Below, piece after piece: positions 1 through 8,768 of a DNA stretch of 39,932 nucleotides. Source of the stretch: Gemmatimonadota bacterium (lineage in GTDB: Bacteria > Latescibacterota > UBA2968 > GCA-2709665); NCBI GenBank assembly GCA_028874335.1, contig JAPPJY010000022.1, positions 1 through 39,932 of the forward strand, in the 5' to 3' direction. The position numbers were made by a program, and so were the translations under genes. How positions within the stretch are numbered: the stretch's first letter is position 1; each line of letters starts with the position of its first letter. The notes below the pieces were generated by a model. It was not told the DNA's origin, did no database searches, and saw nothing but the letters and a program-made list of their open reading frames with translations.

Positions 1-86
1 ATTTGACCAACGCCGACCGGCGCTTTTGCAGCCGTGCGAAGACCGCTGGGAATTTGAAAACAGCTTCTTAACCCGGAACGAGGAAT
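1..86. other. Window edge upstream of murF, no assignable gene
   Basis: Short stretch before murF. In many dcw clusters the gene here is murE, but I cannot recognise a MurE C-terminus in any of the three plus-strand frames. One frame stops at 4-6, one at about 68-70, and one runs into murF. A GAGGA motif at 79-84 is the only signal seen and probably serves murF. Confidence 0.4.
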
Positions 87-1496
87 ATGGAAGGAATGAC
101 ACTCGCTGAAGCCGCGGATGCAATGGACGGAAAGCTCGTTGGCGCCGTAGATCCGGCGATCCGTCCTGTTGGAGGATGCATCGATTCACGGGTGTTGAAT
201 GCGGGGGAATTGTTCTTCGCACTCGAGGGAGAGCGCGTCGGCGGAAATCGGGATGGACATCGTTTTGTGGGCGATGCCCTCAGGAAAGGGGCATCGGCGG
301 CTGTCGTTTCAAGGCGCTGGTCCGAAAACCGAAATCGCCAATGCGTGTCCGGAGCGCTGATCGTCGTTGAGACGCCGGGCCTGGCGCTGGGTGCTCTGGG
401 AAGAACATACCGCCGGCGTTTCCGGATCCCGGTGGTGGGCATTACGGGAAGCAGTGGAAAGACGACAACCAAGGACATGACTGCCGCCGTGCTGAGTACA
501 CGGTACCGGTTACTGGCTACGGAAGGCAATCTGAATAACTGGCTCGGCGTTCCGCTTACCCTGCTGCGGCTTTCAAACACCCACGAGGCCGCGGTGATCG
601 AAATGGGCATCAGCGAACACGGCGGTTTGAAATATCTGTGTGAGATTGCCGATCCCACGATCGGCGTCATTACCAATATCGGACCTGCACATCTCGAGTT
701 TTTAGGCTCTGTAGAGGGGGTGGCTAAAGCCAAAGGGGAACTCCTGGATCATCTTGAAGAGTCTTCAATGGCTATCTTGAATCTCGATGACCTGTACGTG
801 TCCAAGGAGCGAGCAAGACTAAAGGGGAGACTCCTGGGCTTTGGTATCGAGAAGATATGTCAGTTTCGTGGGGAGGGACTTGTCATAGACCAGGAGGGCT
901 GCGGTCATTTCTCTCTGCAGGGCCGTTTTTTTCATCTGGCCGTACCCGGCCGGCATCAGGTGTACAACGCGCTTGCCGCAGCGGCGGTGGGCGCGGCGCT
1001 GGATGTGCCGATTGCGCGGGCTGCTGAAGCGATTGGCGCGTTTCGGCCTTCGAAATTGCGCGGCCAGGTCGTCGAACGGAACGGAATCCGTCTATTGAAC
1101 GATTCGTACAATGCCAATCCGGCCTCGATGCGGGCGGCACTGGAAACGGTGGCAAGGATGTCCATCGAGGAAGGCGGTCGCCGCGTGGCCGTGCTGGGCG
1201 ATATGCTGGAACTGGGACCGTCGGCAGTTCAGAGCCACCGGCGCCTTGGAAAACTTGCTGCCAGAATGGGGATGGACGCCGTTTTTGCGCTCGGTGACAT
1301 GTCCGGTCATGTGGCGCGAGGGGGCGTTTCCGGAGGTCTGCCCTCCGACCGCTCGCAGGCATTCGTCGACCGCGAGTCCATGGTCAGGAATCTTAATGCA
1401 TTTCTCAAACCGGGCGACCTCGTACTGATGAAGGCCTCCCGCGGCGTTGCGATGGAAAAAGCCGCGGTATCATTGGGATTTGAAATGAAACCATGA
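87..1496 (+). CDS. murF: UDP-N-acetylmuramoyl-tripeptide--D-alanyl-D-alanine ligase (MurF)
   Basis: Cytoplasmic ATP-dependent Mur ligase that adds D-Ala-D-Ala to the UDP-MurNAc-tripeptide, completing the pentapeptide precursor. The 469-aa product has the family length. Visible features are the N-terminal substrate domain (CIDSRVLNAGELFFAL near 31-46), the P-loop GSSGKTTT at 121-128, the central-domain stretch EGNLNNWLGVPLTLL and the motif NIGPAHLEFLGS, then the C-terminal ligase domain with NDSYNANPASM. ATG 87 has GAGGA only two bases upstream. ATG 96 (MTLAEAADAM), 11 bases from the same motif, is an equally good start and fits the usual MurF N-terminus. It is the first gene of the dcw cluster here; 360 non-coding bases follow where mraY and murD are expected. 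Confidence 0.96.
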   Translation: MEGMTLAEAADAMDGKLVGAVDPAIRPVGGCIDSRVLNAGELFFALEGERVGGNRDGHRFVGDALRKGASAAVVSRRWSENRNRQCVSGALIVVETPGLALGALGRTYRRRFRIPVVGITGSSGKTTTKDMTAAVLSTRYRLLATEGNLNNWLGVPLTLLRLSNTHEAAVIEMGISEHGGLKYLCEIADPTIGVITNIGPAHLEFLGSVEGVAKAKGELLDHLEESSMAILNLDDLYVSKERARLKGRLLGFGIEKICQFRGEGLVIDQEGCGHFSLQGRFFHLAVPGRHQVYNALAAAAVGAALDVPIARAAEAIGAFRPSKLRGQVVERNGIRLLNDSYNANPASMRAALETVARMSIEEGGRRVAVLGDMLELGPSAVQSHRRLGKLAARMGMDAVFALGDMSGHVARGGVSGGLPSDRSQAFVDRESMVRNLNAFLKPGDLVLMKASRGVAMEKAAVSLGFEMKP

Positions 1497-1856
1497 AACG
1501 GGGCACTTCGGCAAGCTCAACGCAGGCAGCACGAGCAGGCCGCCGAGGCATCGACTCCGGCATCGGTGATCGCCATTCCGTACTCAATACTAAGCCACGG
1601 CTTCTGTCACAAGTTTCTGGAAACACGTTTCGGGATTCATTTCCACTTTAGCCTCAATTCCGCAAAAGCCGCAACGCGGCAACGCGACGAAACCTTTCAA
1701 AACAGGCCGAAATGGTCGTCATGAAGGACATTTTTTCAGTTCACGTTCAGTGTCCTGGTGTATCCTGGTCATCAGCAGTCTAATCGCCTTTTTAACTGAC
1801 ACATATTCGAATTAACGTCCTCGAAAAATGAGGAATCAAGGTTAACGTAAGGTCAT
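1497..1856. other. Non-coding gap in the dcw cluster where mraY and murD are expected
   Basis: This 360-bp stretch has no ORF with recognisable similarity on either strand; the frames seen are short shadows without ribosome sites. Two small direct repeats are visible, CAACGCGG/CAACGCGA near 1674-1688 and TCCTGGT twice near 1752-1768. No clear sigma-70 promoter or hairpin terminator was found, although ftsW presumably needs a promoter if transcription from murF does not cross the gap. An AAGG ribosome site for ftsW lies at its right end. Confidence 0.6.
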
Positions 1857-3032
1857 ATGTCGACCTCAGGTGCAGAACGGCAGCCCTATTTGCTGATGTT
1901 GCTGGTCGTCGGGCTGGTGGGTTTCGGCCTGGTAATGGTATATAGCGCCAGCACCGCATTGGGTCAGGTGCGTTTTGAGAGCGACCACTTCTTCCTGAAG
2001 CGGTCGGCGTTGCGTACGGTGATCGGACTCGTTGCGATGCTTTTGATTATGCGGGTTGACTACCGCTTCTGGGCACGTTTCGCCCGGATCTTTCTGGCCA
2101 TCGGTTTTCTGGGATTGGCGGTTGTCCTGGTTTTCAAAATCGCCGGCTTCGGCAAAGTGCGCGGCGCATATCGATGGATACCTTTGCCGGGCGGCGCCTT
2201 TCAACCGTCGGATCTGATGCGGCTCGCGCTCGTGGTCTATCTCGCGGAATCCCTGAGCAGGCGCCAGGGACTGGTAAAGGACCTGGTTCAGGGTTACCTC
2301 CCGCATATTGCCATAATCGGCGTGGCGATGGGAATGGTGATGTTACAACCCGATCTCGGAACGGCGCTGGCGATCGGATTGACCTGCACGCTGATGCTGT
2401 ATCTGGCCGGCGTGCGAGTCAAGCACCTGGCCGGCACAGGGTTGGTCCTTCTGCCCGTATTATTTGTCGTTGTATTCGTCCTTGGATATCGAAGAGAACG
2501 GATGATGGCGTTCTTCAGTCCCACTGACGACGTCCAGGGCGCGGGATATCATGTGATGCAGTCACTGCTGGCCCTGGGCAGCGGAGGATGGTCCGGGGTG
2601 GGTCTGGGTCAGAGCCTTCAGAAATATTTCTTTCTGCCGGAACCGCATACCGACTTCGTGTTCAGCATCGTCGGCGAGGAGTTGGGATTGGTCGGAACCG
2701 CCGGCGTGGTGCTCGGTTTCATTGTTTTCGGGCGATGTGGCTTTCAGATCGCCCGTCGCGCGCCGGACCTGCACGGATTCTTCCTGGCGTCCGGCATTAC
2801 GTTCATGATTCTGGTCTACGCGTTTGTAAACATGGGGGTCTGCACAGGATTGATACCGGCCACGGGGCTTCCCCTGCCGTTTATCAGCTACGGTGGAACG
2901 TCGCTCCTGTTCACACTGCTTGCCGTTGGTATTCTGATCAACATCGGGAGGCGCGGATCGGCCGACCCTGGAGCGCTTCCCCATCGGACCGGTGTGGTCA
3001 GAATGTCCCGGACGGGAAATCGCAGGTTCTGA
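1857..3032 (+). CDS. ftsW: Septal peptidoglycan glycosyltransferase FtsW (SEDS family)
   Basis: Integral-membrane SEDS glycan polymerase of the divisome that works with a class B penicillin-binding protein on lipid II. The 391 aa contain about nine or ten hydrophobic segments. SEDS landmarks are VMVYSAST in the first membrane segment, GAYRWIPLPGGAFQPSDLMR (the conserved RW and QPS/E region), QPDLGTAL, the large periplasmic loop with HTDFVFSIVGEELG, and the C-terminal GLPLPFISYGGTSLLF. FtsW rather than RodA is chosen because it sits directly before murG in a dcw cluster. ATG 1857 follows a TAAGG ribosome site. The stop overlaps the murG start as TGATG, so the two are probably translationally coupled. 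Confidence 0.95.
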   Translation: MSTSGAERQPYLLMLLVVGLVGFGLVMVYSASTALGQVRFESDHFFLKRSALRTVIGLVAMLLIMRVDYRFWARFARIFLAIGFLGLAVVLVFKIAGFGKVRGAYRWIPLPGGAFQPSDLMRLALVVYLAESLSRRQGLVKDLVQGYLPHIAIIGVAMGMVMLQPDLGTALAIGLTCTLMLYLAGVRVKHLAGTGLVLLPVLFVVVFVLGYRRERMMAFFSPTDDVQGAGYHVMQSLLALGSGGWSGVGLGQSLQKYFFLPEPHTDFVFSIVGEELGLVGTAGVVLGFIVFGRCGFQIARRAPDLHGFFLASGITFMILVYAFVNMGVCTGLIPATGLPLPFISYGGTSLLFTLLAVGILINIGRRGSADPGALPHRTGVVRMSRTGNRRF

Positions 3033-4138
3033 TGCCACTACGCCTGTTGTTTGCCGTTACCCTGACCGGCGGCCACACGGTGCCCGCGCTGGGCGTAGCG
3101 GCCGCGGTCCGTAAGCGTCATCCGGATACGATTATCAGATTCGTCGGTGTTGCGCGCGGTGTTGAGGCGAGGCTGGTTCCGCATGCCGGTTATGTCCTGG
3201 ATACCTTGCCGGTCATAGGCCTCAAACGGCGCCTGCATCTGGACCTGTTGCATTTTCCCTGGTCGCTACTGAGGGGTATATGTTCCTCATTCCGAATTCT
3301 CATCTCGTATCATCCCCACGCGGTAATCTGTACAGGCGGACATGTCAGCGGGCCGGTGGGGGTTGCCGCACGGGTGCTTGGTATCCCGCTGGTCCTGCAC
3401 GAGTCGAACAATTACCCCGGACTCACCGTACGCCTCTTGTCCCGCGCGGCCCGGCAGGTATACCTGGCATTTGAAGGGGCGAGGCGCCGCGTGGGCGGAC
3501 GTGAGAAGCGTGTCGTGGGCAACCCGGTCCGGGATGGCTGGCGGCGCGTGGACAAGCAAGGGGCTCGCCGGCGTCTGGGTCTGGATGAGGATCGGATCAC
3601 GCTGTTCGTCACCGGAGCCAGCCAGGGTTCGATGGGAATCAACCGCGCCGTGGCGGACGCGCTGACCGTACTGACGAAACGCGGCTATCAGATTCTGTGG
3701 CAGACAGGCAGGGTGGGATATCACGCTGCGGCATCCGCCGCCCGCCGCTGCGGCGGCCGCGTGGTGGTCAGGGAATTCATCGACGATATGGCGGTGGCTT
3801 ACAGCGCGGCAGACCTCGCGTTGACCCGGGCAGGCGCGATAACGATAACGGAAATGACGCAACTGGGTGTGCCCGCATTGATGGTACCATTGCCGCTGGC
3901 GGCCGAGAACCATCAGGTACACAATGCAAAGATGATGGTTCGCGCCGGAGCCGCGCGTATGGTGCACGAATCGGAGCTCAGCGCGGAAAGACTCGTACAG
4001 GAAGTGTCCGGGATGATCGATACGACCGGGCTTCTTTCGGATATGGCCCGCCGCAGCCGCGCACTGGCGGTTCCCGACGCGGCCGCGCGGATGGTGGAGG
4101 GCATGGCGCATCGTGGACTGCTGCGCGGTGAGCGATAG
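3032..4138 (+). CDS. murG: UDP-GlcNAc--lipid I GlcNAc transferase (MurG)
   Basis: GT28-family inner-leaflet glycosyltransferase that converts lipid I to lipid II. ATG 3032 overlaps the ftsW stop by one base and gives 368 aa, a usual MurG length; the reading frame is open upstream, but the N-terminus MPLRLLFAV fits this start. Diagnostic segments are TGGHTVPALGVA (first G-loop), CTGGHVSGPVG, HESNNYPGL (canonical HEQN..PG), VTGASQGSMGIN (third G-loop), and RAGAITITEMTQLGVPALMV followed by ENHQVHNA. The first G-loop reads TLTGGH where most family members have GGTGGH. The gene overlaps the murC start. Confidence 0.94.
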   Translation: MPLRLLFAVTLTGGHTVPALGVAAAVRKRHPDTIIRFVGVARGVEARLVPHAGYVLDTLPVIGLKRRLHLDLLHFPWSLLRGICSSFRILISYHPHAVICTGGHVSGPVGVAARVLGIPLVLHESNNYPGLTVRLLSRAARQVYLAFEGARRRVGGREKRVVGNPVRDGWRRVDKQGARRRLGLDEDRITLFVTGASQGSMGINRAVADALTVLTKRGYQILWQTGRVGYHAAASAARRCGGRVVVREFIDDMAVAYSAADLALTRAGAITITEMTQLGVPALMVPLPLAAENHQVHNAKMMVRAGAARMVHESELSAERLVQEVSGMIDTTGLLSDMARRSRALAVPDAAARMVEGMAHRGLLRGER

Positions 4139-5540
4139 TGTTCTGTCCCGCATTTTGAATCGGAAACAGGGCTGCAGGGTTCATTTTGTGGGCATCGGGG
4201 GCGTGGGCATGAGCGCGGTCGCGGAACTGCTGTTTCACGAGGAATGCATTGTCACCGGATCCGACCGCGAGGCCTCCGCGCTGACGGACCGGTTGGGAAT
4301 GCTGGGGATTCCGGTACAAATAGGACATACGCCGGAGGCCGTTGAAAACGCAGACCTGGTGGTATACACGCCTGCTGCGGGGCCGGAGAACAGAGAGCTG
4401 CAAGAGGCCCGATCGAAAGGGATTCCCACGGTCAAGAGGGCACGTCTCCTCGGGCAATTGACGGCTGGACGTCGGGTTGTGGGCATAACCGGAACACACG
4501 GGAAGACGACGGCGACGGCGATGGTTGGCGCGGTTCTCGAGGCGGCGGGTCTGGATCCCACGGTGCTGGTGGGCGGAATCGTTCGCGGTCCTGAAAGAAA
4601 CCTGCGTCCCGGCTCACGGTCGCTGTGGGCCGTCGAGGCCGACGAATTCGACCGCTCCTTCCTGACGCTGCGTCCCGATGTCGCAGTCGTGACGTCACTC
4701 GAGGAGGATCATCTCGATACTTACGGGAATATGGAGGGTCTCTTCCGGGCGTTTCAGCAGTTTCTGGATCAGACCAGCCGAAGCGCGGTCATGGCCTGGG
4801 ATGGACCCCTCGTGCGGCGATTGAATGCGGGGCATCTCAAGGTCTTCACATATGGGCTTGAGGACGAAACGGGGATTTCTGCGCAATCCGTGTTTCAGAC
4901 CGGTCTCGAAAGTCGATTCAGAGTGGTCCACCGAAAAAAACCGCTCGGCGATATTGTCCTCCGGGTTCCCGGCCGTCACAATGTGAGCAATGCGCTGGCT
5001 GCCGTCGGCGTGGGCCTCGCCCTGCAACTGCCCTGGAAGGAAATACGCGCGGGATTGGAGAACTTCCGCGGCGTGAGACGACGTCTGGAAGTGCTCGGCG
5101 ATCCCGGTGGCGTGCGTGTCGTAAACGACTACGCCCATCATCCAACCGAGGTTCGCGCCGCACTTGAGACGATCCGGCCGGCAGGCTCGGGCCGTTTGGT
5201 AGCCGTTTTCCAGCCGCACCTGTACTCGAGAACCAGAGATTTCGCGGCTGATTTCGGGCGGGCGTTGAGTGAAGCCGACCAGGTCTGGGTAGCCGACGTC
5301 TATGCCGCCCGGGAGGACGCGATTCCCGGCGTGTCCGGCGAGACGGTGGCGCGACAGGTGCGGGCTGCCGGCTGTACCGAAGTAATCTACATTCCGGCCC
5401 TGCATGATCTCGAATGTCGCCTGTCGAAATCGCTTGCGCCGGGAGACCTCGTATTGGTGATGGGCGCAGGTGACGTGGAGCAGGTAGCATACGGGCTAAT
5501 TGATCGGTTGTCCGAGGGAGCGCCGCGGGCCGATGCCTGA
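4113..5540 (+). CDS. murC: UDP-N-acetylmuramate--L-alanine ligase (MurC)
   Basis: First of the Mur amino-acid ligases, adding L-Ala to UDP-MurNAc. The 475-aa protein has the Rossmann-like N-terminal UDP site FVGIGGVGMSAVAELL (25-40), P-loop GTHGKTTA (127-134), ADEFDRSFL, the NALAAVGVGLAL segment, and the C-terminal domain with VVNDYAHHPTEVRAAL and FQPHLYSRTRDF. GTG 4113, with GGAGG at 4096-4100, gives 26 bases of overlap with murG. GTG 4128 is an alternative start that trims five residues. The 3' end overlaps murB by eight bases. Confidence 0.95.
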   Translation: MDCCAVSDSVLSRILNRKQGCRVHFVGIGGVGMSAVAELLFHEECIVTGSDREASALTDRLGMLGIPVQIGHTPEAVENADLVVYTPAAGPENRELQEARSKGIPTVKRARLLGQLTAGRRVVGITGTHGKTTATAMVGAVLEAAGLDPTVLVGGIVRGPERNLRPGSRSLWAVEADEFDRSFLTLRPDVAVVTSLEEDHLDTYGNMEGLFRAFQQFLDQTSRSAVMAWDGPLVRRLNAGHLKVFTYGLEDETGISAQSVFQTGLESRFRVVHRKKPLGDIVLRVPGRHNVSNALAAVGVGLALQLPWKEIRAGLENFRGVRRRLEVLGDPGGVRVVNDYAHHPTEVRAALETIRPAGSGRLVAVFQPHLYSRTRDFAADFGRALSEADQVWVADVYAAREDAIPGVSGETVARQVRAAGCTEVIYIPALHDLECRLSKSLAPGDLVLVMGAGDVEQVAYGLIDRLSEGAPRADA

Positions 5541-6471
5541 TGCTTCAAAGCGGAATTTGCTCGCCCGCGAAATCCGGGCACGCTGCCGGGGCGAACTTCT
5601 GGTTGATGAACCCTTGAAGAAGCATACGCATTTTGGCATGGGTGGCGCCGCAGACCTGTTTTTCCGGCCCGCGGACATGGATGATCTGATAGCCGCGGTG
5701 CCGCTCGTTCTGGAATCCGAACTGAAGGTATTGCCTCTGGGCGGCGGAACCAACATGCTGGTGAACGACGCCGGTTTCAGAGGGCTGGTCATCTGCTTGA
5801 CTGGTGGACTCTCGCGTATGGCGGTTGAATCGGATCAGGGCATTGCGCAGGCGGGCGCGAGCCTACAGGTATTTTCCAGACGCTGTCAGCGTTCCGGGCG
5901 AACCGGAATGGAGTTCGGATGTGGCATTCCGGGTACCGTGGGGGGCGCGATATGGGGCAACGCCGGGGCGTGGGGGGGGCAGATCATGGAGCGGACGGCG
6001 TGGCTGAGAGGCCTGGACATCCAATCCGGAGATGCACTGGAACTGAGGAGAGAGTCAATATCGTTTTCGTACCGTCGAACGGACCTTCCCCCAGGATTTC
6101 TGATCGTGGAGGCGGGGTTTCTTCTGGAGGATGACGATCCCGCGGCGGTCCAGGCGCGCATGGACGAAATGCTTGCCCAGCGAAGAAGTTCGCAGCCGCT
6201 TTGGGAGCGTAACGCCGGCTGCATTTTCAAGAACCCTCCCGGCGCTTCGGCGGGGCTGCTTATTGACAGAGCCGGATGCAAGGGGCTGTCCGTGGGCGAT
6301 GTCGAAGTATCGGATGTCCATGCGAATTTTATCGTGAATCGGGGTGGCGGCACCGCGGCGGATGTCCTCCTGCTGGCGCAAATGGTCCGGGAGCGGGTAC
6401 AGCAGGCTTTTGGTATTGAAATGAACATGGAAGTTCGCGTTGTCGGCGAGCGTGGAATCGAGAACCCCTGA
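5533..6471 (+). CDS. murB: UDP-N-acetylenolpyruvoylglucosamine reductase (MurB)
   Basis: FAD-dependent reductase that makes UDP-MurNAc from UDP-GlcNAc-enolpyruvate. ATG 5533, 12 bases after GAGGGAG at 5514-5520 and overlapping the murC stop, gives 312 aa; a TTG at 5500 would add 11 unlikely residues. FAD-binding motifs are PLGGGTNMLVND and GIPGTVGGAIWGNAGA. The catalytic region contains the YRRT motif, NAGCIFKNP (a Cys variant of the SAGC/GS proton-donor loop) and the C-terminal VSDVHANFIVN. The position between murC and ftsQ is common in non-proteobacterial dcw clusters. There is no ddl gene between it and ftsQ. Confidence 0.95.
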   Translation: MPDASKRNLLAREIRARCRGELLVDEPLKKHTHFGMGGAADLFFRPADMDDLIAAVPLVLESELKVLPLGGGTNMLVNDAGFRGLVICLTGGLSRMAVESDQGIAQAGASLQVFSRRCQRSGRTGMEFGCGIPGTVGGAIWGNAGAWGGQIMERTAWLRGLDIQSGDALELRRESISFSYRRTDLPPGFLIVEAGFLLEDDDPAAVQARMDEMLAQRRSSQPLWERNAGCIFKNPPGASAGLLIDRAGCKGLSVGDVEVSDVHANFIVNRGGGTAADVLLLAQMVRERVQQAFGIEMNMEVRVVGERGIENP

Positions 6472-6566
6472 ACGGGGTGCCGTAACGGGTCCCTGCCATG
6501 GATTCGCGCGCATGGCATCGGTTGCGGTACGGGATTGCCCGAATCTACACAAACGACGGAGGCCAC

Positions 6567-7361
6567 ATGTCCAGTCATAGACCGATCTATTCCCGGACGC
6601 AGGAACGCGAGCGGATTACTCACCTGGAACCGGAACCCGGGTCGTCAGTCCGCATTCTGCATTGGATTGTCGTTCTTGCGCTTGTCGGATTGCTGATATT
6701 CGGGATTCAGAACGCATATTCGGCGCTCACCGGATCCGACCTGTTTCGTTTGGACCACATTACCGTGACGGGCAACCGGATTCTGAAGGAAAGCGACGTC
6801 GCGGCCCTTTCCGGTCTGAGGGTCGGCGTCAACCTGTTTGCGGCCGATCTCAAGGCGGCAACGCAACGGCTGGAGGCAGATCCTGCGATCAAGGATGCGC
6901 TGTTGTTGCGGCAGCCTCCAGGCGGGCTGCTCATTGAACTGCGGGAGCGGCGTCCGCTCGCGCTGGCCGCAATGCCGGAAGGATTGTGCGGGCTGGCCGA
7001 GGATGGTGCGCTCCTTCCGCTTCGGCAGGCGCGGTTTGATCTGCCGATCGTGACCGGTATTGAAGCGGTTGCGGACACTCCGGGTGCTTTCCGGTTTTCC
7101 AACCTTGTTGGATTCCTGGAAGAGCTTCGGTCAAACACACCGGCATTCCTGGAAGAGATCTCCGAGGTCCACCTGGTGTCCGCCACTGAGGCCCGGGTCA
7201 TTCTGGTGGGCGATGGGCTGACGCTTCTGATGCGACTTGAAGATGCGGTTGAACAGGTCCGTCGTTTTGATGCGTTTGTGAAGGCGGGGGCCCACAGGAA
7301 TCAGACGCCGGCCTACGTGGATCTCCGGTTTTCGAACCAGGTCATTGTGGGTAGAGGGTAA
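6567..7361 (+). CDS. ftsQ: Cell division protein FtsQ (POTRA domain, DivIB family)
   Basis: Bitopic divisome protein linking cytoplasmic and periplasmic parts of the septation machinery. ATG 6567 is chosen because GGAGG lies at 6558-6562; an upstream ATG at 6498 has no ribosome site. The 264-aa product has a charged cytoplasmic N-terminus, one membrane segment (LHWIVVLALVGLLIFGIQ), then a POTRA domain starting at LFRLDHITVTGNRILKESDV and the typical IELRERRPLALAA strand. Sequence conservation in this family is low, so the call rests on topology, the POTRA motif and position between murB and ftsA. Its 3' end precedes the chosen ftsA start by 64 bases. Confidence 0.9.
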   Translation: MSSHRPIYSRTQERERITHLEPEPGSSVRILHWIVVLALVGLLIFGIQNAYSALTGSDLFRLDHITVTGNRILKESDVAALSGLRVGVNLFAADLKAATQRLEADPAIKDALLLRQPPGGLLIELRERRPLALAAMPEGLCGLAEDGALLPLRQARFDLPIVTGIEAVADTPGAFRFSNLVGFLEELRSNTPAFLEEISEVHLVSATEARVILVGDGLTLLMRLEDAVEQVRRFDAFVKAGAHRNQTPAYVDLRFSNQVIVGRG

Positions 7362-7425
7362 ATCTCAGGGGTTTCGAGAACCGGAATCGGGCACCTGTCG
7401 TGCAGAAGCGGGAAAGGAAGAGCGG

Positions 7426-8661
7426 ATGGCCAAAGGGGATCAGATCGTTGGAATGGATATTGGAACGACCAAGATCTGTGTGGTCGTGGCCGAGGTGGCG
7501 GAAGACGATCAGCTCGCGATTACGGGAATCGGCACAAGCCCGTCCAACGGGCTGAAACGTGGTGTCGTGATCAATGTCGCCCAGACCGTCCAGTCCATCC
7601 AGTGCGCAGTCGAAGAAGCGGAGCAGGCCTCGGATGTACGCATCGGCGCAGTCTACGCAGGCATCGCCGGCGATCACATTCGCAGCCTCAATTGCCGGGG
7701 CGTGATCGCCGTTTCCGGAAATGACAACGAGATCACCGCTCAGGATGAGGCGCGTGTCATTGAGACGGCCAAGGCGGTCTCGATACCCATGGACCGGGAA
7801 ATCATCCACGTTCTGCCCCAATCGTTCGTGGTGGACGACCAGCCCGGCGTCAAGAATCCGATTGGAATGTCGGGAGTGCGTCTCGAGGCCGACGTGCATA
7901 TGGTTACGGGCGCCGTGACGTCGGCTCAGAATATATGCAAGAGCATTCGAAGGGCGGGCGTCGAGGTCGTGGATCTCGTGCTCGAGCCGTTGGCGTCCAG
8001 CTACGCCGTGTTGTCGCCCGAGGAAGAGGAAATGGGCGTTACGCTGGTCGACATTGGCGGCGGCACAACCGACGTCGCCGTATTCTACGACGGGAGCATC
8101 AGGCATACGGCCGTCGTGGGGCTGGGCGGGGAAAACGTAACCAGCGATATCTCAATCGGATTGAGGACCCCGCTGGCACAGGCGGAAAACATCAAGCGTT
8201 CTCGCGGCTGTTCCTCACGTTCACTCGTCGAAAAGGACGAGACCATTCACGTGCCGGGTATCGGCGGACGGCCCTCATTTGAGGTGCCGCGAGAGGAATT
8301 GTCGGCAATTATCGAAGCGCGCATGGAGGAAATCTTCTCCCTGGTCCATCGGGAGATCCGCAGGACCGATTATGCCGATCTGCTGGCGGCAGGCGTTGTC
8401 ATCACCGGCGGCGGATCGATGCTCGAGGGGACGGCTGAGCTGGCCGAAACGGTGTTCGGAATGCCGGTGAGCGTGGGCATGCCGAACCGCGTTACCGGCC
8501 TTTCGGACGACGTCGCGGAGCCCATCTACGCGACCGGTGTCGGTCTGGTGAAATTCGGCCTGCAGCATCAGGAGTTTGGTGGCGCGTTGAGCAACGGCGG
8601 CAACGGTTACTTTGGTTCGGTTCTGGGCAGGATGAAGGCGTGGGTGAAGGACTTTTTCTAG
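7426..8661 (+). CDS. ftsA: Cell division protein FtsA (actin-like ATPase)
   Basis: Actin-fold protein that tethers FtsZ filaments to the membrane. ATG 7426 follows GGAAAGGAAG and gives 411 aa starting MAKGDQIVGMDIGTTKICVV. The frame is open from a GTG at 7345, but that extension carries no FtsA sequence. Phosphate-1 motif VGMDIGTTK, the family-specific 1C (SHS2) region near residues 85-160, phosphate-2 motif LVDIGGGTTDVAVF and adenosine motif VITGGGSMLEG are all present. The C-terminus FGSVLGRMKAWVKDFF is the expected amphipathic membrane-targeting helix. A 107-base gap precedes ftsZ. Confidence 0.96.
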   Translation: MAKGDQIVGMDIGTTKICVVVAEVAEDDQLAITGIGTSPSNGLKRGVVINVAQTVQSIQCAVEEAEQASDVRIGAVYAGIAGDHIRSLNCRGVIAVSGNDNEITAQDEARVIETAKAVSIPMDREIIHVLPQSFVVDDQPGVKNPIGMSGVRLEADVHMVTGAVTSAQNICKSIRRAGVEVVDLVLEPLASSYAVLSPEEEEMGVTLVDIGGGTTDVAVFYDGSIRHTAVVGLGGENVTSDISIGLRTPLAQAENIKRSRGCSSRSLVEKDETIHVPGIGGRPSFEVPREELSAIIEARMEEIFSLVHREIRRTDYADLLAAGVVITGGGSMLEGTAELAETVFGMPVSVGMPNRVTGLSDDVAEPIYATGVGLVKFGLQHQEFGGALSNGGNGYFGSVLGRMKAWVKDFF

Positions 8662-8768
8662 TCTGAACGATGGCCGCGTACTGCCGTATGCGTAACAGGC
8701 ACGAACGACAACGAATGGGGCTGAACGAAAAGGCTCGCCCACATCACGCAGTTGATAGGAGACGTTAA

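Noticed and set aside
2588..3031. Upstream open frame of murG inside ftsW
   Set aside because: It overlaps ftsW coding sequence out of frame and shows no MurG character; ATG 3032 is the start.
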